Source of the DNA: Patiria pectinifera
Taxonomy: Eukaryota; Echinodermata; Asteroidea; Valvatida; Asterinidae
Direction: 5' to 3'
Length of the DNA stretch: 64,000 nt
NCBI GenBank assembly: GCA_029964075.1
Contig: CM057136.1
Coordinates: 8,122,001 to 8,186,000, forward strand
The position numbers were made by a program, and so were the translations under genes. The notes beneath the pieces are model-generated. The model was given only the letters and a program-made list of their open reading frames with translations. It ran no database searches and was not told the DNA's origin. Shown here piece by piece: positions 43,572 through 55,900 of the stretch (the stretch's first letter is position 1; each line of letters starts with the position of its first letter).

Positions 43572-44094
43572 CAACCTCGTCCCCAGGGTGTGGAGCAGTA
43601 CGCGCCCACCACTTCCTGCTCTCTGCTCACCCTGGTATCGGATCATTTGCATATCCAAAATTTTAGGACACGTATGCAAATTAGAAATAGTCTGGTGCCT
43701 GCCTGTGCTTTACGTTAGCGTTTGTTTTTGTATGCGGTGTCTGAAGTAAAAACAGAATCAATTCGTCGCGGCGTGAGTTACGTAAACACGATTTTCAAAG
43801 TTTAAATGTTACAATCTTCTTCAGCCAATATGCAGTATCACAATTCATATTGATACGAGCAAATTAAAAAAGAAAGGATTATTTTGCGGAAGGTACTAGG
43901 TGAAGACGTAATAATTAATATATACGTGAAAACCAGTAATGCACGTTGGAAATTACAACACCAAGCACACGATATAAATCCATTACTTAATTGCCAATTG
44001 CGTTATCACATCAGGATACAGACAGAAAGTTTTGTATCCAGGGCTTGCTATTGGAAACGAGGTTGAAAATAAAGTAAGCCCCGGGGACGAGGTT
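43572..44094. mobile_element. CAACCTCGTCCCCAGGG TIR element, copy B
   Basis: Positional counterpart of 5174-5627. The right end reads CCCGGGGACGAGGTTG-like, one base off the left complement, and the interior is somewhat longer. Confidence 0.72.
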
Positions 44095-44921
44095 GCATTG
44101 TCACGTGTTGGCAAGCCTTAGATCGCTAAAACCGTCCGGGTATTGGGGGCGCTGTTCGAAGTGGATGATATCAGACACTTAGTAGACATAATATGGGGAC
44201 CGGTAGCTAGTTCTCCATTTAAAGTAATTGATGTAAATATGACTATAGGGCCAGCCTGTAGTCCTCCTTGTACAGTGCGCGTGCGCAGCATGATTGATTA
44301 TTTTTGAAAATAATATGCACAGCTTCGCCATGGATGACACATAACCAGTAGGCAAAATCGCAAGTGTCTACACGAAGACCACTTTCAAGCATTTCAACTG
44401 CATACATGTATCGTTTTCAAATACTGAAAAGTACTGCCCCTCTCTTTATTGATAGTTGTCAGAGCCACTTTCGAATTCAGCGAAAATCGGAGCACATCAC
44501 CGCACAAATTGCACGTTAATGGTGGCCATGCTGCCATTTTTCAATAGGCCGATTCCACGCTAACATTATCGTTGTGATTTTGTATTTAGGGGGCGGGAAT
44601 CAGACCTAGGCTAGTCCTGCATAGAATTGGCATGATGTATTCCTTATCTATTGCCCACTACCCGTCCCTACTTTCGAAGTCCGAAGGACAATGGAGGGAC
44701 CGCGAACCAGTCTAATCAGACACTTTGACAATAGGTTGCGCTTTTAGTCAAAATTAATATCTGAATTTATCTCTCCGGTGACATACAGCGCGTCCCAAAA
44801 ATACCTGCAACTTGTTTTGCGAGGCTCTAGCGTCGGTGTGGAAACACGTACCGCCATTATTGTTATATCATTGTAAAGCTTGGAATCTTAACTTTATCCC
44901 TGGTGAGTATTGATGTGATAC

Positions 44922-46401
44922 TTAATATCTTCCTAGCCCTGACCCACCACCCTGTGTCCAACCATGGGAAATTTATCATGATTTGAAAAGAATCTCTGCA
45001 ACAAAAGCTAGGGGACCAGATGATGTTCCACCTAAGCTGCTGAAGGAATTTGCATGCGAATGCAGTAGGCCAGTAACAGATATTATCAACGCCTCTATTA
45101 GTCAGAGTAAGGTACCTACACAATGGAAGGAGGCGAATGTCATTCCAATTCCCAAACAAAACCCACCTGTCCTTGACAAGCTGCGACCAATATCGCTGAC
45201 CTCTTGTCTGGCCAAAGTAGCGGAAGGCAGAATTTGCAAATGGATAAATGATGAAATTCAGCCTAATATTGATCATAGACAATATGGTAATCAGAGGGGC
45301 AAATCAACAACACACTGTCTCATTGATATTTATCATCACTCTATTTCTGCAGCTGAAAAATCTGGGAACATTAGTACCTTGGTACTCACTGATTTCTCAA
45401 AAGCCTTTGATTTAATTGATCACAACATTGTTATCAGGAAATTGTTGATGCTAGGTGTATCTCCCTGTCTTGTGCAGTGGGTGAGTGAGTTCCTTACCAA
45501 CAGGAGACAAAGAGTAAAATACAAAAACGTATACTCTGACTGGATCGGTTTAACTGGGGGAGTGCCACAGGGTACCATCATTGGACCTGTTTCATTCCTA
45601 GGTATGATAAATGATGCACTAAACCTATCTCTGAATGATGAAAGCAAACCGTCAGTGTGGAAATATGTTGACGACCTGACTATTGGTGAAAATAGAACAG
45701 TTGATAATGTCAGTGACATGCAAGAGCATTTAAATACCTTGCAGGAATGGTCAGTTCAAAACAAACTAAAACTAAATCCTGCCAAATGCCAGGCAATGCA
45801 AGTATACTTTGGCAAAAAAGAAATTCCAGATGTTGACCTAAGAATTTCAGATCAACGCCTTGAGGTTGTCAGTAAAGTCAAACTGCTTGGTGTTATGATC
45901 CAGGATGATTTAAAATTGGATTCCCAAGTAGAAAGTATCCACACTAAAGCAAACCGAAAAATGTTCATGTTGCGTAAATTGAAAGGTGCAGGGTTCAATG
46001 ACTGTGAACTTCTGAGTGTGTACAAAAGTTATATCAGACCGGTACTAGAGTATGCTGTTCCATTGTGGCATGCGGGTCTCACTCAGAGACAAAGTAACCA
46101 AATTGAGATGATTCAAAAGCGTGTCTGTAAATGCATTCTAGGCACACAGTTCACATCCTACCCAGATTCCTTGATGAAACTAGAACTTGAGCCTCTTCAT
46201 GTAAGGCGACAGCAAATCTGCAGAGACTTTGCCACAAAAGCATGTACATCTCCGCAGTTCTCTGAGTGGTTCCCTCCCTCTGAGTACAAATCATCAATGA
46301 CCCTCAGAACCCAAACTAAATTCAAACCATATAGGTGCAGCACCAACAGATTCAGAACTAGCCCCCTGCCTTACATGACTGAGTTGTTGAACAAGAAATA
46401 G
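44922..46401 (+). CDS. CR1-group non-LTR reverse transcriptase, 5' truncated
   Basis: Open from about 44925; the first ATG-independent residues read WEIYHDLKRISATKARGPDD. Over 470 codons without a stop carry the RT series: RPISLTSCLAKVAE, LVLTDFSKAFDLIDH, TGGVPQGTIIGP and the catalytic WKYVDDLTI, then thumb and a C-terminal tail ending LLNKK. Endonuclease and ORF1 are missing, as expected from 5' truncation during target-primed insertion. The RT product would act on its own RNA; this copy cannot move alone. Genes 1-2 and 3-4 have the empty site. YVDD for the commoner YADD, and GPVSFLGMIND for a more usual GP..F...IND, are noted. Confidence 0.88.
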
Positions 46402-46665
46402 TGCAATTACGGCCCCACCATCGTCAATCGTTAATTAATTTTATCTGTTCACTGTATTTTTATATAACTAAATGTTTTATCTTCAATTTAAAAACTCTTA
46501 TCCAATGTAAATGTAATATCCTGTTTTGGTGTTTTTTTTTTTTTAAATAATCTTTTGTGTAAGCTGTCTTTTTTATTGAACACTGTAAATGTCATGTAAT
46601 TCAGCATTTTGCTGCAATATGATTTTTATGAAATAAACCAATTAAATAAAAGGGTTTTAAAATTA
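46402..46665 (+). mobile_element. 3' UTR and end of the CR1-group element
   Basis: AT-rich tail with AATAAA-like motifs, ending in AATAAACCAATTAAATAAA. Host homology resumes at GTGTTCAAATAAAGGC (46668), as in 6505 and 60553. No clear target duplication. Confidence 0.65.
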
Positions 46666-46865
46666 GTTGTGTTCAAATAAAGGCATGTCGAAAACAAACT
46701 CAACCGATTTCAAGGAAAATCGATGAAGCGGTGCATCAGATGCAAACTCGAGTAAACAAGCTGTTGAAATAATAATAATAAAAAAGCAAGTTGATTTATA
46801 TTAAAAACACATTGAACTTGAAACGAAGAACAACATATATATTCCATGGTTCCATTTTTATAATC

Positions 46866-46912
46866 GCGTACTGATGTGACCGAACTTTGAAATACCGTCA
46901 CATCAGTACGCA
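46866..46912. repeat. Perfect 15-bp stem hairpin
   Basis: GCGTACTGATGTGAC and its exact complement are separated by 17 nt. It occurs only in copy B and replaces part of the sequence that follows the ATTCCATGGTTCC motif in the other copies. Confidence 0.75.
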
Positions 46913-47612
46913 ATTTCAATAAATTTGTTGAACCATGGAACCGAGTGTTTTTAGCGTGTGTTCTTTGCTAGCGCTTGTCTTCAAAATGGTACTATGGAAT
47001 TACATGAGACTTTCTCCAAATATGTCCAAAATACCAGCCTATTACATATCTCGTTTGCACTTGTGTTGATAATTGCTACATATTTTTAATGTTTTTCTCT
47101 AATTTGGGTCCAGATCATTCTGACTCACCCCTGTACATGAGATTTATTATTGACAAACCCATTTTAGTGCCTCATTAACGTGATCCATTAACGCAGCTTA
47201 CGACATCACTGCATATTATTGGTGGTAAACTAACAACATTTTCTAAACCAGTCTAAAAGTTTACCACCTTTTCATAAGCTTTCCCTGATATCACTTTTTC
47301 TCCCAATTTTTTAACCTGTGTTCCTCAAAGATGTGAGATAATATAAGAATGTCACATATTATGATTATAAATAAAATATGCACTCTAAAGTTACTCTCTA
47401 TAACCTGTCATACACAAGCACTGAGGAATGTAAGTCGTTAATCTCTGATACAAAGGAAAAATAAGCAAATGAACCTTTATGCCTTGAAGTGTATATGAGA
47501 AATGGTATTATGTATTATTGGTAACCAAAACTTCATATAACAGTGTGGAAAAACCGCAAGGCACATTGTTTTCTATACAAAAGTTGTGGCAGGTACATGC
47601 ATATTATCATTA

Positions 47613-47953
47613 GGCCAAAACAAATGGTCGGTCGCTGGTCGGACCAAAGTTCCGGAAGTGATGCGGCGATGCGTCCCCCCCCCCCTTTCTGAAGCTTGGA
47701 TAGTACAGACAAAGTGGGTACTATATTGACACTTTTTGGTGTCCTCATATACCTTGGTGTCCTCCAACACTTGCCTTGGTGCCCTCCATCATTTGTTTTT
47801 GTGCCCTTCCCCATTCCTTGGTGCTCCTTGGTACGCACGGAGGGCGCTGTTGAAGCTAACGCGGACAATTTTGAAAAAAATAGTATTGACGCGCATGATC
47901 ACAATCGACGCACGCGCTGACCAGAGACCGACTATATATGTATTTGTTTGGCC
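47613..47953. mobile_element. GGCCAAAACAAAT-type MITE
   Basis: Left GGCCAAAACAAATGGTCGGTC and right complement (GACCGAC...ATTTGTTTGGCC) bound 341 bp, flanked by TA-containing triplets, resembling Harbinger-type ends. It includes a 10-C run and no transposase. Confidence 0.7.
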
Positions 47954-48163
47954 TTACGTACTTTTCTTATATCTATGATATCTAAATACATCATAATGGA
48001 TTTGTATAATATGGAGAATGTTGAATGTGTACATATAAGAGAGACTTATATTGTTTTGCAATAAGACTCCACATAATGGAGTTCCTAGGTAAATCTACGG
48101 TAGTTTCTTTAACAATGAAGTGCCAAAATGTACCACCTGGAAAACCACAAGTCTGTCATTATT

Positions 48164-48810
48164 CAGGGTGAATCAAAAAAAGCGGAACTTAAATCCAAAA
48201 AATATATATTTTTTATTTAAAAAAATATGTAGCACCAAAAATAACAATGACTGGAAAGCCAATTTCATCAGCTACTTATATGACAAAATTACTGAAATTG
48301 GTCAATCCGTTCAAAGAATCACCTTTTAAATGGAATTACCCTAAAGCCTGAAAGCAATTTATTGTGTGTTTTGACTGTTTGGAACAACAAAGACAATGAC
48401 ACAGAATACTTGTTTCACCAACTGTCAACAACTGTAGTACACAATTTATTAACAATGGTAAGGCAAACACATATGATTTATAAAATCCGCTGTTTTTTAA
48501 AAGACGGGCCTTCAAAAAGACTTTGTTGAATTTTTTTCTACTTTTAAACTGAGGTTTTATCGCTGGTGATGTTTGAAGGCAATTGTGACGACGATTCTTG
48601 GAATTGCATTTTTGGACGAAACCGGTTTCATGTTATTGTGTTTAAATGGTGATATTCTTTGAGCGGATTGAGCAATTTCAGTATTTTTTTCCATTTAAAA
48701 GCAGCTTATAAAATAGGCTTTCCAGACATTATTATTTTTGGTACTACATTTTTTTTTAAATATGAAATATAATTTTTTGGTTGTGGGTTCCGGTTTTTTT
48801 TACTCATCCT
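48164..48810. mobile_element. MITE with long inverted arms, AGGGTGAATCAAAAAAA ends
   Basis: Both arms (about 48164-48320 and the complement of 48650-48810) share AAAAATATAT/ATTATATTT, GTAGYACCAAAAATAA and TACTGAAATTG blocks. 647 bp, no transposase. Superfamily not assigned. Confidence 0.72.
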
Positions 48811-49639
48811 ATCTTAGGCCAAGTAAAAAAAAAAGCCAGTTTCTCGTCACCACCCGCTACCTGTTGTTTCCCGCCCGCCTTTTTTTGTTTTTGTTTTTAA
48901 TTCATACACCTGAATAAACTTTGCACAGAATTGTCGATATATCTTGTCTTTTTTCCAATAAAATTGTATTTCTAAAGGATTATTTCTCTGCTGGGCACAG
49001 TTTTGTATCAGCAAAATAGTTGAGAAAATGTAAGAATCCATCCACCATCTTAGAAAATCCGCCATTTTAGGGAAAAAAAGTGCCCGCCTCCTTTTGTTTT
49101 TCTCCAAAAAAAGCCAGACGAGAGACTACTTATTTTTTTTTTTACTCGGCTTTGTTGTTCATTGAAAATATATTTGCACACGACACTTTATTGTACATGC
49201 ACCAGAGAATAGGAAAGATATATAAACCAATAAACAAAATTGCAACGGTATTATTACACAGCACCTTGTGTTACATGTCTCTTGAAAATAATTAAAACAA
49301 TAAGTTTATAAAATGCAATTATTTATATAAGAAAACAGAAATTTCCAATGGCGAGTTTAGACATACAATTGATGAAATTATAGCAGCCTTGCTTACTTCA
49401 TGCGCGTATTTTTGTTCATTCAAACCCTTCGTAGGATTCATACCTGTACTCGCGAAACCTTTTTAAATAGCTTTTGAAAAATGATTCCCGCAGCTTTATT
49501 TGAATAGTGGCGCATTCTCGTTTTTCAAACCCATAAAATTAATGGTTTCCTAGTGCCCCATTAAGTGACCCCCTCCCCCCCCCTGTATTCAATTGGTCAA
49601 ATAGCCGGTTAACAGGCAGGGCTGGTCTGAAAAGCAATA

Positions 49640-49873
49640 TTTGTGCGTTTCACAAAGACACCGACAGAACCTTTACTACCTGATGACTTCGATAACGAGC
49701 AACGTGGTAGTTGTCTTGGACTTGGAGGACAGTATCATTTGGTTTTGGTTCGTGAGCGGCCGGCAGTACCACGCAGTTGAACTATCTCCGTGGTAGTTCA
49801 TTTTGCGCTGGTTATTCTGTGCAACTTTGGATATTGATCAAGCCTTTGGGGCAAAAAGCATGTCAGCTTACCA
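49640..49873 (+). promoter_or_regulatory. Conserved 5' flank of gene 3
   Basis: Counterpart of 8222-8459, sharing the GACACCGACAGAACCTTTAC and GTGAGCGGCCGGCAGTACC blocks. It differs by an indel around 49782, which disrupts the open frame seen in the other copies. Confidence 0.45.
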
Positions 49874-49931
49874 ATGACAGCCATGATGTCTACGTATTTG
49901 GCCTTTGCAACCTTTCTGGTTTCCGTTTACG
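49874..49931 (+). CDS. Gene 3 exon 1: signal peptide
   Basis: 58 nt ending at donor GTAAGT in phase 1. Against genes 2 and 4 the signal has Met-Met-Ser-Thr and Phe-Leu-Val-Ser-Val-Tyr, still hydrophobic and consistent with secretion. Confidence 0.85.
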
Positions 49932-52900
49932 GTAAGTACCTACATTTATTCCAGTATTGTTTATTTAGATTACTAAAGCGAATGAAAAAGAGGGATTTTG
50001 ATTGGAAAATTTGAAAAAACAAAAACGTACGCTTGTTTCGTGGTAAATTAAACTTTTAATGGTTGGTGACATATGGTCGACATTCATGTTCGGTATAAAT
50101 TGTCAGGGAAATGGTCTGGTAGACAGTATGTGATTGATACAAGTTTGGGGGTAGGGGAGATTTCATCAAAGTTCAAAATGCTGATGACTAATTTCATGCA
50201 GCTTTCTTGAAGTTATTTTACGGTCTTCATGGAATTGGTAGACAGTTATTCCGAAGCCAGTAGGTTTTTGGGTGTATGGATCCTACCAAATAAGTCTGAC
50301 AGGTGTTTTACAGGGTTTTTTTTTAAGTGCAGTGGAAACAGCATACTATGTGTTGAAATATGGCTCTGTTTGACATCGTTTGATGAAAGCAGATATTTAT
50401 TAAGAATTGATTTTGTTTAGTGTTCTTTTCCATTGTGAAGGACAACAACAACGACAACAACAAATCAATAACACAGACAACATATCCGCGTTTGTTTTTG
50501 TTACAAACGCAGGCGGATCTGGCAAGCAATAAGCCATTTGCGAGTAACCTATACCCTTTGGGATTTACATTTGAAAAACGTCTGGTACAATGACTTGCTC
50601 AGAATGCTTGGCACATTTTAACTGTGAATTCTCCAGACCAAAGACACTGTTGCTAATCACATGATTCGGGGCAAGCTCTTGCATAGTTACGTAAGAGACG
50701 CTCAGCACCAATACATCGTTCACAATGGGTGAGAATGGCACAAAGACACCAGACCATGCCGGAGCTGGGGGTTGCTAGCATAAGGCTTGCCCCGAATCAC
50801 GTGATATAGTAACAGTCTCTTTGGTCGGGAGAATGCTAGGTTAAAACGTGCAAAGCATTGTATTAAGTCAGCGTTCCAGATTTTATTCAAATTTAACACG
50901 CAAATGGCTTATTGTACATCGCCCAGTTAATTGTTAATATTTACATGACAGAACAGAAAAAGAGTCACGATATTCAACATTTTCTTCAAAACAAACCATG
51001 CATGCTTTTTGTCACAGTCAGGGATTTAAATTCCACATTTCTAGGTCGGGCCAGCCGGTGAAGGATCAGCTTAATCCTCAGGGCCCAACTTCCCAAAATA
51101 TTTCATTTGTATTACAACTATGCATAAGTGGAACAAGTGGAATGTGCCAGCCCACATAAATTGGGTAGCCGCTCCCATTCCGAGTCCTCTGTTAGCCCAC
51201 GGATCCTACACATGGATTAACGACTCGGCCAAACTCCTGGTTAGACGCGTGATAACGGCCCGTACAGTTGGGGATACCACGAATACTTGTCAACAAATAC
51301 CCCTGTTACAACTAACCAACGGATAATGTATCACCAACCGATCATGTCACACAAATTGACCGATACTGTATCACTAACCGATAATGTAACAGAAATTGAC
51401 CGATGGTGTAGTAAAAATGTACTACACTGTCAGTCGATTGTTGTTACATTATCGGTCTTGCCCGATAATGTAACAAAATTTGACCAATAGTGTAGTAACA
51501 TTAACTACACTATCAGTCAATTTCTGTTACATTATCGGTTAGTGATACAGTATCAGTCAATTTGTGTGACATTATCGGTTGGTGATACATTATCCGTCGG
51601 TTACTACATTATCAGTTGTAACAACCCCTGCGCGCGGCGGCTTTCAGATTTGCAGGGTTGTGCGCCCGATCTGGTTTCGAGGACTCTCAAGCCAGCTAAT
51701 AATGTTTTTGAATATTCATGATCCTACATTTTGGGACTTTATTATGGAATTCTGCTCAGTGTAACTACATAACCATGTTAATACCGAGCATGACATCCTT
51801 AGCTTTTACATATGAAACTATGAAATGTCGCATTGGTTTCATCGGTTCGGGACCACATCTCTCTAAAACTTTGTAATGTAAGCCCAATCAAAAACGAGAT
51901 TTGGGTAAATGGTGTTCTCCTCGGAAAGGTGTCACATTTGACGTTTATTTATACTTCATCTATGACGACAAAAAGTGCTCCATAATAAATATGGAAATGA
52001 ACACTGTTTTAATACTCGATATTTCTTCATTTTTTTTCCTTATTGAAAGATGTGTAAATAAAATTTAAACACATGTTCCAATCCAAAGACCCTTTCTTTG
52101 TATTTGTTATCGACTTATCTTTCGATGTTACGATGTAAATTACGTATTTGCTGTACACATTATAAACCAAACACGTTTTTATCAAAAATCCATCAAAGTT
52201 AGCCGAAAATAGGCTGAAACGGTCACCATGCTCGCACGAGCCTGATATCACCGCAGATATCGCCGCCGGATTTGTCTATACCTTACAATTCACAAAACTC
52301 TTAAAAATAACAATAAAAAACGCAAATTGTTGGTAATATCTTTTTAAAAAATGCCCAATGCATTGCCAGTCATTCAAGTGAATCGTTAATCATTGACAAT
52401 AGGCTATTCAGCCGACGAAGCTTTTATCATATTTTGCCTAACGAGCATGGCTATGGCGCTAAATTGATTCGCCAATCAATTAAGCTTGACCGTCATTGTT
52501 TGGTTCAATGACAAATGAGCGCTGCGCCACGGCGTACGCCCGCCCTGACGCCATTTGTAAAGGTTAATGACGACGATGGCATTGTACTTTTAGCAGGTGA
52601 ATAGTCACCACCCGTTTGCATTTATTTTCAAAATGATAATTAAGAAATATTGATGGAATGTTTTATGCAATACAGACAAATATAAACACACACAGTATTA
52701 CGACATACGACAAGTTTTAACAAGCGGCCCTCTTTCTTTCGGCTCTTGACAATGATTTATGCCTTGTCCGTCTATTCAAAAAGATTCTTGCTGTACTTCT
52801 TACATTATTAACGGGGGCGGGGGGAACATGGGGATGAGGGTCATTACGTGCCCCCATCCTACAGCAAATGAGTGTCTGTTTTTATGTTTTTTTCCGCCCC

Positions 52901-55900
52901 CTCTCGGCTGTGAGATGGTCAAAATAACCCGGCCCCTTTCGGGTTAAGGGCTCCTATTGTTGGGAGGGGGGTCTAGATGCTCTGTGGTGCGATCTAAGGC
53001 ATTTTCTGACCACTTTAACCACTTTTTTTGAGGAGAAGATGGTGGTGTTCGCGGTGCCTGCCTTTATTGCGACGTCACTTAAAACAAAGAACAACTTTGG
53101 GGGGGGGGGGGGCAGTGCCCCCGTTGCTCTCCCCTGGATCCACCCTTGGACAGAGGTCTCCGCTCGATTTTTTATTCATGTCTTGACGCGACATAGGTGA
53201 ATAGTTTAGAGGTCAAAGTGCGGTTTTTCTGACTAATTAAAGAGTGAATCTGTTCATATGTAATAGACCATATAGACTAGCCCTCCGTTGTACAGTTTTG
53301 TATGCATGGTCCATTTTCAGTGTACCTAGGTGACGCAGACGGCGAGGTTAGGTCGTGTAATTATTACGGTCGTCCACCCAAGCCTGTGCCCGGTGAGCGC
53401 TGGATGAAGACGGCACTGCGAGAGGCGTACCAACGATGCAATCAGCAGAATTACATTGGCCCTACAGGTATATTATGATTGACTCCGTGCATGAAAAGTA
53501 GGTGGCGTTTCGTCACCTCACACACCACAAGGTGACTGACCGACTTGGTAACTGACTGACTGACTGACTCCCCGAGTGAGTGACTGATGACAGATTGGGT
53601 GACTGACTGAGTGAGTGAGTGACTGGCAGACGGTGTGACTGCCTGAGGGGAGGAGTTACTGACTGACTGACTGACTGACTGACTGACTGACTCCCCGACT
53701 GACTCCCCGAATGAATGAAGGAAGGAATGAAGGAAGGAATGAAGGAACGATTGAGTGACTGACCGACCGACTGATGGACTGACTGACTGACTGACTGGTG
53801 ATTTTCTTTTTTAATTTCTATGACTTTGGGACAGGTTGCTGCAATGGGAAACCACTCGGTATGAAGGATGGCTCCATCCCAGATAGTAGCATCACGGATT
53901 TGAGGCATTTGGACGCTTCATGGCAGACAACCGATGCGCGACTAGGTATGGTATTTTCTGAACGAGTTCATCATTGGTAAACACCTGACAATCTGCACAG
54001 GGCCCCTGCACTAAGAGAGGTTTAATATGCACATTAAATGCAATAGAAAAGTACAAGCTCTCATCTTTCGCTTTCCGCACCCATTCCCATTTTCATTTCT
54101 TCTCTTATTTTTATTGTATAATAGCACATTCGGAAGGACTATCATCATCGCCCTACTACTTGAAATAACTTATTAAAAAAAAAAAAACCAAAAAGTAAAA
54201 CTCTTATTAGCAGAAGCTGCCCAGGGAAAGGCTAAAGTTAAAACAAACTGTCATCCAGAGATGTATCCTTCCCAACCCCTGCCAATAAAATATACATATA
54301 CATTATACAAATATTGAATGCTTCGAGTGGTGTAGTAAAACTAGTCTCCCGAGGTGATCCATGGACCATTTTATTTTCCCGAGGCGAAGCCGAGGGAAAA
54401 TAGAATGGTCCATGGATCACCGAGGGAGGCTAGTTTTACTATACCACGAGATAAAGCATTCAATATTTGTATTATAACACTTCACCCACAGATTCTGCTT
54501 GATTTTAATATTTTACATTATTTAAATCTGAACACAGTTTAAATGAACTTCAATTTCAATACAAAATTGGTGGAAAATGTATTTCTCTCTTAAAAACTAA
54601 CCCTTCACGAAATGTTTGAACCCAAGTCTGCGGCGCGCTCTCTTTGAAATAATACGCGCTTCGCACAACGCGCAACGTGCACACCAGCATGCATTTGCAC
54701 ACAAATACCGCGCCGTGGAAATAGTACTTTGGTTGCTTATGGTATAGTACTTTGGTTGCTATGCATATAGTACTTTTGGCCGTGCACAGAAAGATAGCAA
54801 AATTAGAAAGTAACATGTGACTCGCTCTCGGCCAATCAAGACACAGAATCTGTGGATGAGGTGTTATAAACATTAATATACATCTCTCTTTTTGGTTCTC
54901 ACTAATGATGAGCAAACCCGACCCGAAACCGAAACCGACCCGACCCGAAACCGACTTCGGGTCGGGTCGGAACGGTTTGTCCATCTTTTCAGTCGGGTCG
55001 GGTTGGCTTCGGTTTTGCATTTACATCTTCGGGTCGGGTCGGGTCTGTTTAGCCATCTTTTGAAAAAAAAACCCCGAAATAAACCGAAATAAACCGAAAT
55101 AAACCGAAATAAACGAAACAGTTGATCAATCACTGTGACTGCAGCCCATTGTGTGGTGTGGCCACCGAGCGCACTATCAAGTTCCCACGGTATTAATTTC
55201 TCCAGTGGGATCGGCACTGACAATGAAATAGATAGATTGTAAATGATACCGCGTGGTGACCATGCGTTTGTTTAATAAGCGGAGTTACTCTCGATCAACC
55301 TACAGAGTATGACAGAGAGAGAGAGAGGGACGATGGTTTTGCCAAAAAAAAACATGCCACGTGGGTAAGGGCAGGCACAAAATAGTAATCTCTTTGTCCC
55401 AAGCCAGGTATTCGGTTTTTCCCCCCGTTTTGTCGGGTCGGGTCGGTCTAACCTTATTTTTTGTCGGGTCGGGTCGGTTTGAGGGAGTTAAGATCGGTTT
55501 CGGTTCGGATTCGGTTTATATCTCTAATGTTTCGGGTCGGTTTGGCCTGGTCAACCCGACCCAATGCACATCATTAGTTCTCACGCAACGAGGCATAGCT
55601 TCAGTCTGAACCGTAGACATGGGTCGTATCGTAAGTCCGAAGCCTCATAAGTCCGACGCCTCGTAAGTTCGAAATTTCGGACCTATGAGGCGTCGGACTT
55701 TAATATGCGCGGACCCCGTAAACACTAGGCCACAGTTAAAAGCAAGTTTGCAGTATTGTATAGGAAGCCGATTTTCTCACACCAACAAAAGGACATGCAA
55801 ATGATGCAGTAATACCAACGCCAGAGAGCTAATGCTCTATAAGAGCGGTGAACAGATCAAACTATCAATTACAATAATCGGTGGATTCCAATTCAATAGG

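Larger units (their letters stand above)
42560..49873. repeat. Intergenic block between genes 2 and 3 (paralogous copy B)
   Basis: Diverged relative of blocks A and C. Extra length comes from the MITEs at 42585, 47613 and 48164, the RT element at 44922 and a small hairpin near 46866. Apart from the RT ORF I see no gene. 47737-47830 has a degenerate CCTTGGTGTCCTCC-type repeat. Confidence 0.7.

Noticed and set aside
51306-51622. CRISPR-like array (regular short repeats)
   Set aside because: The repeats alternate direct and inverted without unique spacers, in an animal genome and between 8-bp duplications.
54892-55223. Pro/Thr/Asp repeat frames
   Set aside because: Produced by the GACCC/GTCGG repeats of the 54903-55576 element.
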